NCBI RefSeq assembly: GCF_027533625.1
Contig: NZ_JAQAGZ010000029.1
Span: 1 to 64,000, forward strand
DNA from: Paenibacillus gyeongsangnamensis
GTDB taxonomy: Bacteria > Bacillota > Bacilli > Paenibacillales > NBRC-103111
Reading direction: 5' to 3'
Length of the DNA stretch: 64,000 nucleotides
A program made the position numbers and the translations under genes. The notes below the pieces were generated by a model. That model was given only the letters and a program-made list of their open reading frames with translations, ran no database searches and was not told where the DNA came from. This document shows, piece by piece, positions 54,996 through 63,029 of this stretch. The number at the start of each line of letters is the position of its first letter. Position 1 is the first letter of the stretch.

Positions 54996-55203
54996 GCTCT
55001 CATTCCCCTATTGGAAAGCTTTATGATGAATTTTATCATTATTGCCTCTCCCCTTCTATAAGATTCTTTCATTCTAACGCAAGTTGAAAAACAGGTACGG
55101 CGTCCTTTTCAATTCCTAGAAGTTAGAACCCTTGTATAAATTCCAGGTAAAAATGTCATTATAAAATAGGTAATTCAAAACCTAATTTTCCAAGGAGGTA
55201 AAA

Positions 55204-55450
55204 AATGAGCAAGCATATCCAAATCAATTATTGTACTTCTTGAGGGAGTTTCTTAGAAAAAGCCACCGGTCTGGCGGCTGAACTTTTAAGCAAGCACCCT
55301 GATAAAATTAGCGATTTTACAATGGTACCTTCTTCAGGTGGCATATTTGAAGTCTCATTCGATAACCAGCTTGTTTATTCGAACAGACAAGTAAATCGCT
55401 TCCCAAATCCAGGAGAAATTGAACAGTTGTTGACAAGCGAAAAAAGCTAA
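55204..55450 (+). CDS. SelW/Rdx-type selenoprotein (UGA codon 13; apparent frameshift)
   Basis: From ATG at 55204 (CAAGGAGG before it) the frame reads MSKHIQINYCTS, then TGA at 55240-55242, then GSFLEK. Cys10-Thr-Ser-Sec13 is the CxxU motif of the SelW/SelT/SelH (Rdx) family. The rest, ATGLAAELLSKHPDK then FTMVPSSGGIFEVSFDNQLVYSN, is a clear Rdx body but lies one base out of frame after a run of six A (55256-55261). Either the gene has suffered a 1-base insertion, or the run is miscounted, or a +1 shift occurs in translation. A SECIS-like hairpin (55262-55278) follows the TGA. A perfect terminator lies downstream. Confidence 0.75.
55262..55278 (+). promoter_or_regulatory. SECIS-like hairpin of the Rdx gene
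   Basis: GCCACC and GGCGGC pair (one mismatch) around a GGTCT loop that starts 25 bases after the TGA. Bacterial SECIS elements have a small apical loop with G/U bases at about this distance; GGUCU is also the loop reported for Escherichia coli fdhF. Confidence 0.72.
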
Positions 55451-55469
55451 ATTATGGATGACATATTGA

Positions 55470-55522
55470 GGAAACCCTCTAAATGAATCGAGAAATCTAA
55501 TTCATTTAGAGGGTTCCTTTTG
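55470..55522 (+). terminator. Terminator of the Rdx gene
   Basis: A 14-bp perfect stem, CCCTCTAAATGAAT with ATTCATTTAGAGGG, is extended by GGAA/TTCC and followed by TTTTG. Confidence 0.88.
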
Positions 55523-55627
55523 TGTGGTCAATATGCAAGCGTAATTCAAAAGTGCTTAGAATCCGTGCGGTTCGTGTGTGATAACTAAGTGTGTTATCGT
55601 CATTGTAACTTTCCGAATAGGACTCTT

Positions 55628-55647
55628 CTGTAAGATAGATTACATAA
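55628..55647 (+). promoter_or_regulatory. Island operator 6
   Basis: CTGTAAGATAGATTACATAA. TATACT starts 28.5 bp from its centre (55666-55671), upstream of the TlpA-like selenoprotein gene. Confidence 0.85.
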
Positions 55648-55719
55648 CTCTGAGCTGAATTGGTATATACTTAACTATGTTAGAATTAAATACAATGATG
55701 AATGATTGGAGGGACTTCG

Positions 55720-56490
55720 ATGCTTCTGCAAAAGATGCCTGATGTTCAGTTGCATGATTTAAAGGGAAACCTGGTTTCTATTCAAGATTTTTATGGAAAG
55801 AACACGCTCATTTTTATGTGGGCTTCCTGGTGACGCTGCCGCGAACAACTGCCTGGATGGCAGAACTTTTATGAAAAACATAAGCATGAGAATTTTGAAA
55901 TTTTATCGGTAGCTGTCGATATACAAGGTGCGGAAGTCGTGAAACCGTACGTTTCCGGAACCTCCTTCCCTACTATGGTCGATACAGAGAATAAGTTAGC
56001 CGATCTCTTTGGCTTCAAAATTGTCCCCAATGGAATCTTTATGGATGTGGATGGTACTATTCGGCTTATCAAGCAGGGGTTTCATGTTACAAACGAAGAA
56101 CATGTGAAATCCGTTGAGCAGTTGCTCCGCGGAGAGATCGAGACAGTGGAATTAAAAGATATTTACTACAAAGTCCATGATGCGTCTTCCGAATTGAAAA
56201 TCCAATTGGCACAGACGAAATTCAAACTGGGGATGGCATATGCCCAGCAAAGCAGGATTGAGGAATCGTTGAAAGAGTTGGATGAAGCGCTATTGCTGGA
56301 TCCCGATAACTTTTTAATACGAAAACAGCGCTGGTACATCCGGTATCCGGAGAAGTTTTCTCCTGCTATCGATATAGATTGGCAGCAGTTGCAATTGGAA
56401 AAAGAACGTAGGGAGGAAGCGCTCTTGCAGGGCGCCTCGGATTGCGGACCCGATGGTTGTGTGATTCCCGGAACCGTTCAGGATCAATGA
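55720..56490 (+). CDS. TlpA-like thioredoxin-fold selenoprotein (Sec38) with TPR-like tail
   Basis: 256 residues if TGA 55831-55833 is read as selenocysteine. ATG at 55720 follows GGAGGG. The thioredoxin fold starts at MPDVQLHDLKGNLVSIQDFYG. Its redox site reads WASW-Sec38-Arg-Cys40-Arg, a UxC form of the C-x-C site in TlpA/AhpC-like redoxins. The cis-Pro comes in SGTSFPTM. The C-terminal 100 residues contain a TPR-like helix pair (KFKLGMAYAQQSRIEESLKELDEALLLDPDN) and end with Cys-Gly-Pro-Asp-Gly-Cys, a possible second redox pair. No signal peptide, so it is probably cytoplasmic. Sec in place of Cys should make a faster reductase. Confidence 0.85.
55849..55863 (+). promoter_or_regulatory. SECIS-like hairpin of the TlpA-like gene
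   Basis: CTGCC and GGCAG form a perfect 5-bp stem with loop TGGAT starting 21 bases after the TGA at 55831-55833. Confidence 0.68.
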
Positions 56491-56547
56491 CGCTTGAAAT
56501 CCCTTCAAGCTATGGTCTATAATTATATCTGTTCTTTTTAAGTACGT

Positions 56548-56644
56548 GGGACTGGCTGGGGTACTGGTGTCCCCCTGGGTCTTCAAAACCTTTTGGGAGG
56601 CGCGTGACGTCTCTGGTGGGTTCGATTCCCACACGGTCTCGCCA
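56548..56644 (+). tRNA. selC: tRNA-Sec (anticodon UCA)
   Basis: 97 bases including an encoded CCA end. The acceptor GGGACTGG pairs with ACGGTCTC in seven of eight positions, two of them G-U. The T arm is GTGGG-TTCGATT-CCCAC, giving the long 8+5 branch of bacterial tRNA-Sec. The D arm stem is GGGG/CCCC. The anticodon loop CTTCAAA carries TCA at 56583-56585. The long variable arm is GAGGCG-CGTGA-CGTCTC. The anticodon stem is weak (four pairs, one G-U). It lies between the Sec redoxin gene and a kinase-like gene on the same strand. Confidence 0.93.
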
Positions 56645-56715
56645 ACATAAATTAATGTCAAAGATTAAGATCGACAAATGTTGTTGGTCTTTTCTTTTTT
56701 GTTTGAGGTGTTCGC

Positions 56716-57708
56716 ATGATAAAAGAAACCATGGCATTGTATAGCGACAGGGTGTTCAATGAAACACTTAACCGATATAAGGTCGACAAACGAACGGTCC
56801 GTAATTTAAACGGGAATGAAAGCTTCGTATATGGCTACGAATTTCAAGATAATGAATACGTCTTAAAAATAAGTCACTGTACCCGCAGAAGCGCCGAGCA
56901 AATAAAAGGAGAATTGGACTGGCTGCATTTTTTAGCCGAGCAAGGGGTTGCTGTTTCGCGAGCCATCCCCTCAAAAAATGGCCATTACGTGGAGACGATT
57001 TCTACCGAAGATTCCTGTTTCACAGCAGCCGCTTATGAAAGGGCAAAGGGGAATATCGTAGATCGAGCTCCCTATGATCCCGAACTGCTTCGTAAATGGG
57101 GGCAAGCGATGGGCCGTATGCACGCGCTGGCCAAAATCTATGAACCTGCCGATCCGGTTCATAGAAGACTAGAGTGGTATGAAAACCAATTTATGAATGC
57201 GGAGAAATGGCTACCTGCTGCAGAAATGTCCGTAAAAAAAAAGTTTGACGAACTATATAACCGGTTGATAGTACTGCCGAAAGGAAAAAACGATTATGGC
57301 CTGATCCATTCCGATCTCCATCATCGTAATTTTCTGGTCGATAACGGGGAAATCACAGTCATTGACTTTGACGACCTGGAGTATCATTGGTTTATCAATG
57401 ATATCGCCAAGGCTTTGTATAATGAGGCCTTCACCTTTTCGGTCATACCGCGGGAACGAAACACTTTCGCTCGTTTCTTTCTTGACCATTTTATGATCGG
57501 CTATTTGCGGGAAAATGAATTGGACCCCGCGTGGCTGCAGCATTTTCAGGACTTTTTGAAACTAAGACATATCTTTGTTTACATCAGGCAGTTTCAGCGT
57601 TTAGACATGGCCCGTCTAGATAAAGCAGGTAAAACTCGTTTAACCGAATACAGGGCCAGTATTGAACATGATGGACCTCTTTTGGATCTTGATATGGATT
57701 TCTTCTAA
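56716..57708 (+). CDS. Aminoglycoside-phosphotransferase-family kinase
   Basis: 330 residues with the APH/CotS/homoserine-kinase-II fold. The nucleotide lobe includes NGNESFVYGYEFQDNEYVLKIS. The catalytic loop is LIHSDLHHRNFLVDNGEI (Brenner motif H-S-D-L-H-x-x-N), followed by the metal site VIDFDDLEYHWFINDI. It phosphorylates a small-molecule hydroxyl. It starts 71 bases after tRNA-Sec and could share its transcript. It is not like archaeal PSTK, and bacteria with SelA do not need such a kinase. GTTTGAGGTG precedes the ATG. Confidence 0.85.
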   Translation: MIKETMALYSDRVFNETLNRYKVDKRTVRNLNGNESFVYGYEFQDNEYVLKISHCTRRSAEQIKGELDWLHFLAEQGVAVSRAIPSKNGHYVETISTEDSCFTAAAYERAKGNIVDRAPYDPELLRKWGQAMGRMHALAKIYEPADPVHRRLEWYENQFMNAEKWLPAAEMSVKKKFDELYNRLIVLPKGKNDYGLIHSDLHHRNFLVDNGEITVIDFDDLEYHWFINDIAKALYNEAFTFSVIPRERNTFARFFLDHFMIGYLRENELDPAWLQHFQDFLKLRHIFVYIRQFQRLDMARLDKAGKTRLTEYRASIEHDGPLLDLDMDFF

Positions 57709-57760
57709 AGGAAGGCGCCCTGCGGCACGATGAATCATGCTACAGGACGCCTTCCGGTTC
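57708..57760. terminator. Terminator between convergent genes
   Basis: GGAAGGCG (57710-57717) pairs with CGCCTTCC (57748-57755), with CCTG/CAGG pairs inside. A second hairpin (CGAAAGT with ACTTTCG) follows at about 57768-57813. Confidence 0.8.
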
Positions 57761-57822
57761 TGGGCCCCGCGAAAGTAATTGAAGTAAGCTTCAGAGATTT
57801 GCTTCACTTTCGTGGGTTATAT

Positions 57823-58470
57823 TTAGGCCGGCAGTAAAGAAAAAGAATAACCTTGATTTCGGATTTGCCGTATCAGCTCCGGCAATACAAGCAGCGTTTG
57901 TGACAATTCATGAAGGAGTATGATGGCTCCTTCCTCAAGATGACCCACCACATTGGATATGATTTGTTCAGGACGCTCTTTTAATTCCCAATCAAACGAT
58001 GCAGTACTCCACATCACAGGTATCAGTTCCAAAGCTTTTACAGCTTTTAATGTGCATGTATCATACTGGCCAAACGGGGGACGGAAATAGCGAACAGACT
58101 GACCGGTTATCGTTTCAAGCTTTTGTTTACTGTAAAATAACTCTTCGTACTGCTCCTGATATTCCATTCTGCGTAGATCGGGATGCTTGCACGAGTGAGA
58201 GCCAATCATGTGCCCTTCTTCGATGACTCTACTCCATGGACGATTAGGATGCAAAAGACGAGTCTGCCAAAAAAATACCGCCGGGACGTTCTCCGTTTTC
58301 AAAACATCAAGGATTTGCGGCAAATACCTGCCCGGGCCATCATCGAATGTCAAGACCACCGACTTCTGCCTCATATCGGTCAATTCGTGGGAACGAGTAA
58401 TTACCTGATGATCTATTCGGTCGTACACGACCTCTGAATTTTCAACCACTCACGGATTCTTCTTTTTCAT
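57823..58470 (-). CDS. Polysaccharide deacetylase (NodB/CE4) with a UGA at codon 7
   Basis: The deacetylase domain is complete: VVLTFDDGPGRYLP (catalytic Asp and metal Asp), IGSHSCKHPDLRR (metal His pair), YFRPPFGQYD and ILLHEL. It removes acetyl groups from amino sugars. The only good ribosome site (GGAGG) is eight bases before ATG 58470, and from there the frame is MKKKNP, TGA (58452-58450), then GTG GTT GAA into the domain. A SECIS-like hairpin (GGTCG-TGTA-CGACC) has its loop 22 bases past the TGA. Either Sec is inserted at residue 7, or ribosomes stop and restart at the adjacent GTG (58449). It follows the GT4 gene. Confidence 0.75.
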
Positions 58471-58581
58471 CTCCATCACCTCCAAATAAGCTTCTTATTG
58501 TGTTCGATCGTCCCCCGTTACTACCACATTCATGGCAATCGCCCCTTCTACGCAAAGCCGCTAACGATGACATGACTTAAA

Positions 58582-59577
58582 TTAATGCTGAAGAATATGT
58601 CGGTATAATGCAGCCAGTTCCTGAACTTCTTTCCCGGCGGAATGATGATTCTGAACGTATTCTTGGCCTGCAATCCCCATTTTCTTTCGTAACTCTACAT
58701 TCTCCATCAAATGGCGGACATGTTGCGAAAAATCATAATCGTCGCGATAGAGAAACCCTGTTTGGCCGTGAGATACGATATCCCGATTTCCTGAGATATC
58801 CGAAGCAAGGACGGGAATTCCCATGGCCATCGCTTCTAAAATAGCGGTAGATTGCCCTTCCGACAAAGACGTATTCAAAACCACATCCGCATGTCGATAA
58901 ATCCCCCCCATTTCCGGGTGGGGGACTTGCCCGAAAAAGCGAATCCAATTGCTGTTTTGTTCAATCAATTTCCGTACATTGTTTCCTTCCTCTTCTTCAA
59001 GTACCGGACCTACGATCCATAAGCGAATCCTTGGGTCCCGTTCATACAACGGAGTTAACATTGAAATAGCTGAAGGAACATTCTTTACCCTGCGAATGCC
59101 CGCCGGGAGAACAAACAGGAAGCTGCCTTCTTCCTTCTCAATATGATTTTGAACATCTGGGAAATCCATGATCCCCTGGGGAATCAGGTATGTTTTATGT
59201 TCTAATCTTGGAACCTCTTGACAAAGTAAAGTTCTTGCTTCTTTATTAAATACATGTATGGCCTGAGCGCCGTTTAACGATTGGATAACCGCATCTTTTG
59301 TCAGTTCCTGAAAAAGAGAATGGTTGAGGTCAGTCCCCGTAAGCGTGACCAAATACGGATAAGATGACGTTCCTCGTTGCGTCCAGTATCTGTAAAACTG
59401 ATAGGCATTAAATCCATGAACCAGATCCGCCGGCGGAAGCGGAGGAAAATGGTTCTCTTCGATCGAGACAATCTCGGTGATAATCCCAAGACGACGCAGT
59501 CCCTCAGATATCCGTTGAACGGTCATCGTATTTCCCCGAAACTGGTGATAGTACGGTGTTACCAGTACAACTTTCAT
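58582..59577 (-). CDS. GT4 glycosyltransferase, SenB-like (candidate selenosugar synthase)
   Basis: 331 residues with two Rossmann halves of the GT-B fold. The nucleotide-sugar site is seen in GIRRVKNVPSAISML and in the E-x7-E motif SEGQSTAILEAMAMGIPVLASD. The start VLVTPYYHQFRGNTMTVQRISEGLRRLG and the segment LVTLTGTDLNHSL resemble SenB, the GT4 enzyme that makes a selenosugar from selenophosphate and a UDP-sugar in the selenoneine pathway. It lies between a seleno-thioredoxin and a deacetylase in one minus-strand run. Family membership (GT4) is certain; the SenB-like role is an inference. Confidence 0.75.
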   Translation of the reverse strand: MKVVLVTPYYHQFRGNTMTVQRISEGLRRLGIITEIVSIEENHFPPLPPADLVHGFNAYQFYRYWTQRGTSSYPYLVTLTGTDLNHSLFQELTKDAVIQSLNGAQAIHVFNKEARTLLCQEVPRLEHKTYLIPQGIMDFPDVQNHIEKEEGSFLFVLPAGIRRVKNVPSAISMLTPLYERDPRIRLWIVGPVLEEEEGNNVRKLIEQNSNWIRFFGQVPHPEMGGIYRHADVVLNTSLSEGQSTAILEAMAMGIPVLASDISGNRDIVSHGQTGFLYRDDYDFSQHVRHLMENVELRKKMGIAGQEYVQNHHSAGKEVQELAALYRHILQH

Positions 59578-59728
59578 AGTTCTTCATCCTCAAAGTTTTT
59601 TGCGATGTTTCCCAAACAACTGTTTTGTGAGCAAAAACCTGCCTTCGAAAGCATATGCTTATAAAGGGTTCAAGATTCATTTTTACATGTTTAGTCCCGG
59701 AGACACAGGTCGTGTCCCCGGAACTTCA

Positions 59729-60037
59729 TTACGAATGTGCGAATTCTTTCACTTTCGCTTCCGGAATGAAGCCAACCGATCGATTGGTTTCCTTTCCGTT
59801 TTTAATCAATACCATCGTTGGAATGCTTCTCACATCAAATTGGCTGGCGAGATCAGAAGATTGATCTACATCTACGTAGTAAAAATCAACATCCGTTTCC
59901 TGTTCGGATACTTTAGAGACCACCGGTCTCAGTTGACGGCAGCCCGGTCACCAATCGGCGCCAAATTCAAGAACCACCGATTTGGTAGCCTGTTTCACTA
60001 GAGCATCATAATCGGCAGCGGTAATCGTCTTTGCCAT
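59729..60037 (-). CDS. Thioredoxin with selenocysteine at its active site (Sec30)
   Basis: 102 residues if TGA 59950-59948 is read as selenocysteine. From ATG at 60037 (GGGAGGTGA before it) the frame reads VVLEFGADW-Sec-Pro-Gly-Cys-Arg, so the usual WCGPC becomes WUPGC. The remainder is an ordinary thioredoxin (VDFYYVDVDQSSDLASQFDV, then RSIPTMVLIKNGKETNRSVG with cis-Pro). A perfect SECIS-like hairpin (59916-59930) follows. The operator at 60133-60152 with TATTAT at 60111-60106 probably drives it. It heads the run thioredoxin, GT4, deacetylase. Confidence 0.88.
59916..59930 (-). promoter_or_regulatory. SECIS-like hairpin of the thioredoxin gene
   Basis: On the minus strand GAGACC and GGTCTC form a perfect 6-bp stem with loop GGT, starting 23 bases after the TGA at 59950-59948. 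Confidence 0.78.
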
Positions 60038-60132
60038 TTTATTTCACCTCCCTCCCGAGAATATGCATCTATTGTTCCCGCGTCAACCCATTTCGATTAC
60101 CTTAAATAATACAACAGATTGCACTTTCGGGA

Positions 60133-60152
60133 CTGTAAGATAGATTACAGAA
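60133..60152. promoter_or_regulatory. Island operator 7 (between thioredoxin and LysR genes)
   Basis: CTGTAAGATAGATTACAGAA. On the minus side TATTAT starts 31.5 bp from its centre (60111-60106), facing the seleno-thioredoxin. On the plus side TATAAT at 60177-60182 is 34.5 bp away, a slightly longer spacing. Confidence 0.83.
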
Positions 60153-60207
60153 GGTTTACAACCCATTGAGATCTTGTATAATTGTCTTCAAAGAAAGGGG
60201 GAGTCCT

Positions 60208-61098
60208 ATGAATTTGAAACGTTTGGAAACGTTCGTCCATGTTGCGAAACGCCGCTGTTTTTCCGAAGTTGCGGATATGATGAACATGACTCAATCCGGA
60301 GTCAGCCGGCAGATCAAAACGCTCGAGGAGGAACTGGGCATTCAGCTTTTTGATCGCAGTACGACGTATGTCGAACTCACTTCGGCCGGCCGATTGATTT
60401 ATAAAAAAGCCGAAGAGCTTCTTACCCAGTGGGATCAGCTTATTCAGGAATGCAAAGAATTAAAGAACGAATTAAGCGGTAGTATGAAAATTGGCGCCAG
60501 CACCATTCCCGCTGCATCCCTTCTTCCCCGGATCATAAAATCCATGCACGATAAATATCCGCGGATCGAATTCTCCATTACGACCGGAGATTCTTCCGAA
60601 ATCTTGAATAAGTTGCAAAATCAACAAATTGATGCTGCGATTGTGGGGAGGAAACCGGAACATCCCCGTTTGGAGGCTCATTGTATCGCCGAAGACCGTC
60701 TCATTTTAATTGGCAATAGCTCTCATCCCTGCCTTTCGTCTTTTGAGGAAATAAAAAAATATCCGTTTCTTATCCGGGAAAAAGGATCCGGAACACGAGA
60801 GGCTATTGAGCAATCTTTAAGAAAATACAGCATGGAACTGGATGAGCTGCGCTGCGTAGCGGAGGTCGGAAGTACCGAAACGCTCCTTGCTTTGGTCGAA
60901 GCGGGTGTGGGGATATCCTTGATTTCCAATTGGGCAGTTCATGGAGCTGTTCGCGAAAAGATCAAAATCATCCATGAACTTCCGACGGACCGCTGTTTTT
61001 ACTTGGCATTTGATTCCTTGCGTAAGTCACTTCCATTAGTCCAAACCTTTATACAGGAAACGATTAAAAATTTTGTTGAAAATAAAAATGTTATGTAA
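60208..61098 (+). CDS. LysR-family transcription regulator
   Basis: 296 residues from ATG at 60208 (AAAGGGGGAG before it). The N-terminal winged helix-turn-helix is typical (LETFVHVAKRRCFSEVADMMNMTQSGVSRQIKTLEEELGIQLFDR), followed by the effector domain (GSMKIGASTIPAASLLPRIIK, GSGTREAIEQSLRKY). LysR regulators near selenium genes are known from comparative studies. It lies between the seleno-thioredoxin and the PhnDEC-like importer, with island operators on both sides, and the second one overlaps its stop codon. Its ligand could be a sulfur or selenium metabolite. Confidence 0.92.
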   Translation: MNLKRLETFVHVAKRRCFSEVADMMNMTQSGVSRQIKTLEEELGIQLFDRSTTYVELTSAGRLIYKKAEELLTQWDQLIQECKELKNELSGSMKIGASTIPAASLLPRIIKSMHDKYPRIEFSITTGDSSEILNKLQNQQIDAAIVGRKPEHPRLEAHCIAEDRLILIGNSSHPCLSSFEEIKKYPFLIREKGSGTREAIEQSLRKYSMELDELRCVAEVGSTETLLALVEAGVGISLISNWAVHGAVREKIKIIHELPTDRCFYLAFDSLRKSLPLVQTFIQETIKNFVENKNVM

Positions 61099-61110
61099 GT
61101 TATCTTACAG
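61091..61110 (+). promoter_or_regulatory. Island operator 8
   Basis: TTATGTAAGTTATCTTACAG, whose reverse complement is CTGTAAGATAACTTACATAA. TATAAT starts 30.5 bp from its centre (61131-61136), upstream of the importer operon. The site overlaps the LysR stop codon. Confidence 0.86.
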
Positions 61111-61266
61111 AGCCATTGTTTCATTTCGGATATAATGCAATCAAATCATCACTTCACGATTTTAAAGTTATGCATCCCTATGCTATATTAGTTATGACTT
61201 TCTCATCTAAAGCTGATGAGCAGGAATCATAACTCAAATTGAAGTGAACCATTCAAGGAGGCAACT

Positions 61267-62184
61267 ATGAAACGAAAATTTCTAGGATTCACAGTATTTA
61301 TCCTTGTTGCTGCCATCCTTCTTGCCGGATGCGGTCAAGAAAAGGCGGCGCCCGGAGGAAAAGCCGAAACGGGGCCCGGAACTTCCAAACAGGAATTCAC
61401 GATCGGTATTATTCCGCAGCAATCCCAAGGTGCAGTAAAAACGGCCATGGACAAATTGCAAGAGGTGCTGCAGAAGAATTTGAACCGTCCCGTGAAAATC
61501 ACCGTATATCCGGATTATAACGGGGTTGTGGAAGCCATGAATTATCACAAAGTGGATATGGCTTATTTCGGACCGCTCACTTTCGTTGTCGCCAATCAGA
61601 AGAGCGGTGCGCAGGCCATTATCGCCGAGTTGATCAACGGCGACCCCCATTATCAGTCATATATCATTACCCGTAAAGATTCCGGTATTGCCTCGCTTGA
61701 TGATTTGAAACAAAAGGCGGCGCAAAGTACATTTGCCTTCGGTGATCCGGAATCGACCTCCGGCGCTCTTTTTCCCAGCATCGAACTAAAGGAGCTCGGG
61801 TTGTTTACGGATAAAAACAATCACAAATTTAAACAGGTTGTCTATACAGGTTCGCATGATGCTACGGCACTAGCGATCAAACAAGGAAATGCCCAAGTTG
61901 GCGGCATCGACAGTGTCGTATTCGGGATCTTGGACAAAAAAGGAACGATCCATGCCGACGATTTCCGCATCCTCTGGCAATCGAAAAAACTGTTCGAATA
62001 CCCGTGGGCCGTGCAAAAAGATACCGATCCCGCATTAATCAAACAAATCCAGGATGCATTTATTTCTATTAAAGATCCAGAAATATTAGATGCATTCGGC
62101 GCGAGCGGTTTCACGACTGCGAAAACGAGCGATTTCGACGACATTAAACAGGCCGCCGAATCGATGGGACGATTAGTAAAGTAG
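61267..62184 (+). CDS. PhnD-like solute-binding lipoprotein (probable selenium oxyanion binding)
   Basis: 305 residues. The signal peptide ends in lipobox LLAGCG (about residue 20). The mature part is a PhnD/PBP2 phosphonate-type binding protein: TIGIIPQQSQGAVKTAMDKLQ, VDMAYFGPLTFVVA, FAFGDPESTSGALFPSI and YTGSHDATALAIKQG. A branch of this family is known as the putative selenate-binding protein in selenium gene clusters. With island operator 8 in front and selA at the end of the region, selenate or selenite is the likely ligand. AAGGAGGC precedes the ATG. Confidence 0.85.
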   Translation: MKRKFLGFTVFILVAAILLAGCGQEKAAPGGKAETGPGTSKQEFTIGIIPQQSQGAVKTAMDKLQEVLQKNLNRPVKITVYPDYNGVVEAMNYHKVDMAYFGPLTFVVANQKSGAQAIIAELINGDPHYQSYIITRKDSGIASLDDLKQKAAQSTFAFGDPESTSGALFPSIELKELGLFTDKNNHKFKQVVYTGSHDATALAIKQGNAQVGGIDSVVFGILDKKGTIHADDFRILWQSKKLFEYPWAVQKDTDPALIKQIQDAFISIKDPEILDAFGASGFTTAKTSDFDDIKQAAESMGRLVK

Positions 62185-62249
62185 CCAGACCTGATGGTCT
62201 GCCGCTTACTAAGCCGGTTTTCTGATGGAAAGCCTTTAGGAGGTACCTT

Positions 62250-63011
62250 ATGTTGAATAGGCGCCGCGCTTATATGGGGATCATCTTTGTAATTGCCTTT
62301 ATGGTCTTGGTATGGAGCGCGAACGGAAGCCAGATCCAAGTATTATCCACTTTGGATCTGGCTAATCTTCTTGATTTTTTAAAAAGATGGTGGCCCCCTT
62401 CCCTGTCTGCCGCAGGACCAGCCGTGCGGGAAACGATCGTCACCGTGCAAATGGCTGTTTTCAGCACGTTTATCGCACTTGTTCTCGGATTCCTGACAAG
62501 TTTGGCGGCCGCAAGCAATATATCGCCCCACCGGATGGTGTATGCCGCCTCCCGCGGGCTTCTCAGTTTTTTGCGCGCCGTTCCCGTCGTCGTTTTCGGT
62601 CTTTTATTTGTTCCCTTGGTCGGCCTCGGTCCTCTAGGCGGTGTGCTTGCCATGATTCTTCACAACTGGGGGGTACTGGGCAAACTAATCGCCGAACGGA
62701 TTGAAGCCTCCGACCGCGGACCGCAAGAAGCCGTTATTTCAACGGGATCAACCTGGCTTCCCATGGTGGTCTTCGGCCTGCTGCCGCAGGTGCTTCCCCA
62801 TATGCTATCCGATGCGTTCTACCGGCTGGAGGTAAACGTGCGCGATACCATGGTGCTTGGATTTATCGGCGCCGGTGGAATCGGCAACGAGTTGTTTGTC
62901 AACTTTAAAAGCTTCGACTACCCCTCAACCACGACAGACGTCGTTGTGATCATGATTCTGGTCATTGTGATTGAAATCATCGGTGCCTACGTACGCAGAC
63001 GAGTGAATTAA
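62250..63011 (+). CDS. PhnE-like ABC transporter permease
   Basis: 253 residues with about six membrane spans and the PhnE-type pattern: AVRETIVTVQMAVFSTFIALVLGFLTSLAAA, FLRAVPVVVFGLLFV, LIAERIEASDRGPQEAVISTGSTWLPMVVFGLLPQVLPHM and the docking loop VRDTMVLGFIGAGGIGNELF. GGAGGTACCTT precedes the ATG. It is the membrane part of the importer, 65 bases after the binding-protein gene. Confidence 0.9.
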   Translation: MLNRRRAYMGIIFVIAFMVLVWSANGSQIQVLSTLDLANLLDFLKRWWPPSLSAAGPAVRETIVTVQMAVFSTFIALVLGFLTSLAAASNISPHRMVYAASRGLLSFLRAVPVVVFGLLFVPLVGLGPLGGVLAMILHNWGVLGKLIAERIEASDRGPQEAVISTGSTWLPMVVFGLLPQVLPHMLSDAFYRLEVNVRDTMVLGFIGAGGIGNELFVNFKSFDYPSTTTDVVVIMILVIVIEIIGAYVRRRVN

Positions 63012-63029
63012 TGGAGGCGAATTGTTTCT

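Noticed and set aside
56716..57708. Kinase next to tRNA-Sec as a PSTK-like Sec biosynthesis enzyme
   Set aside because: Its motifs are those of the APH family, and selA in the same region supplies the bacterial route that needs no such kinase.
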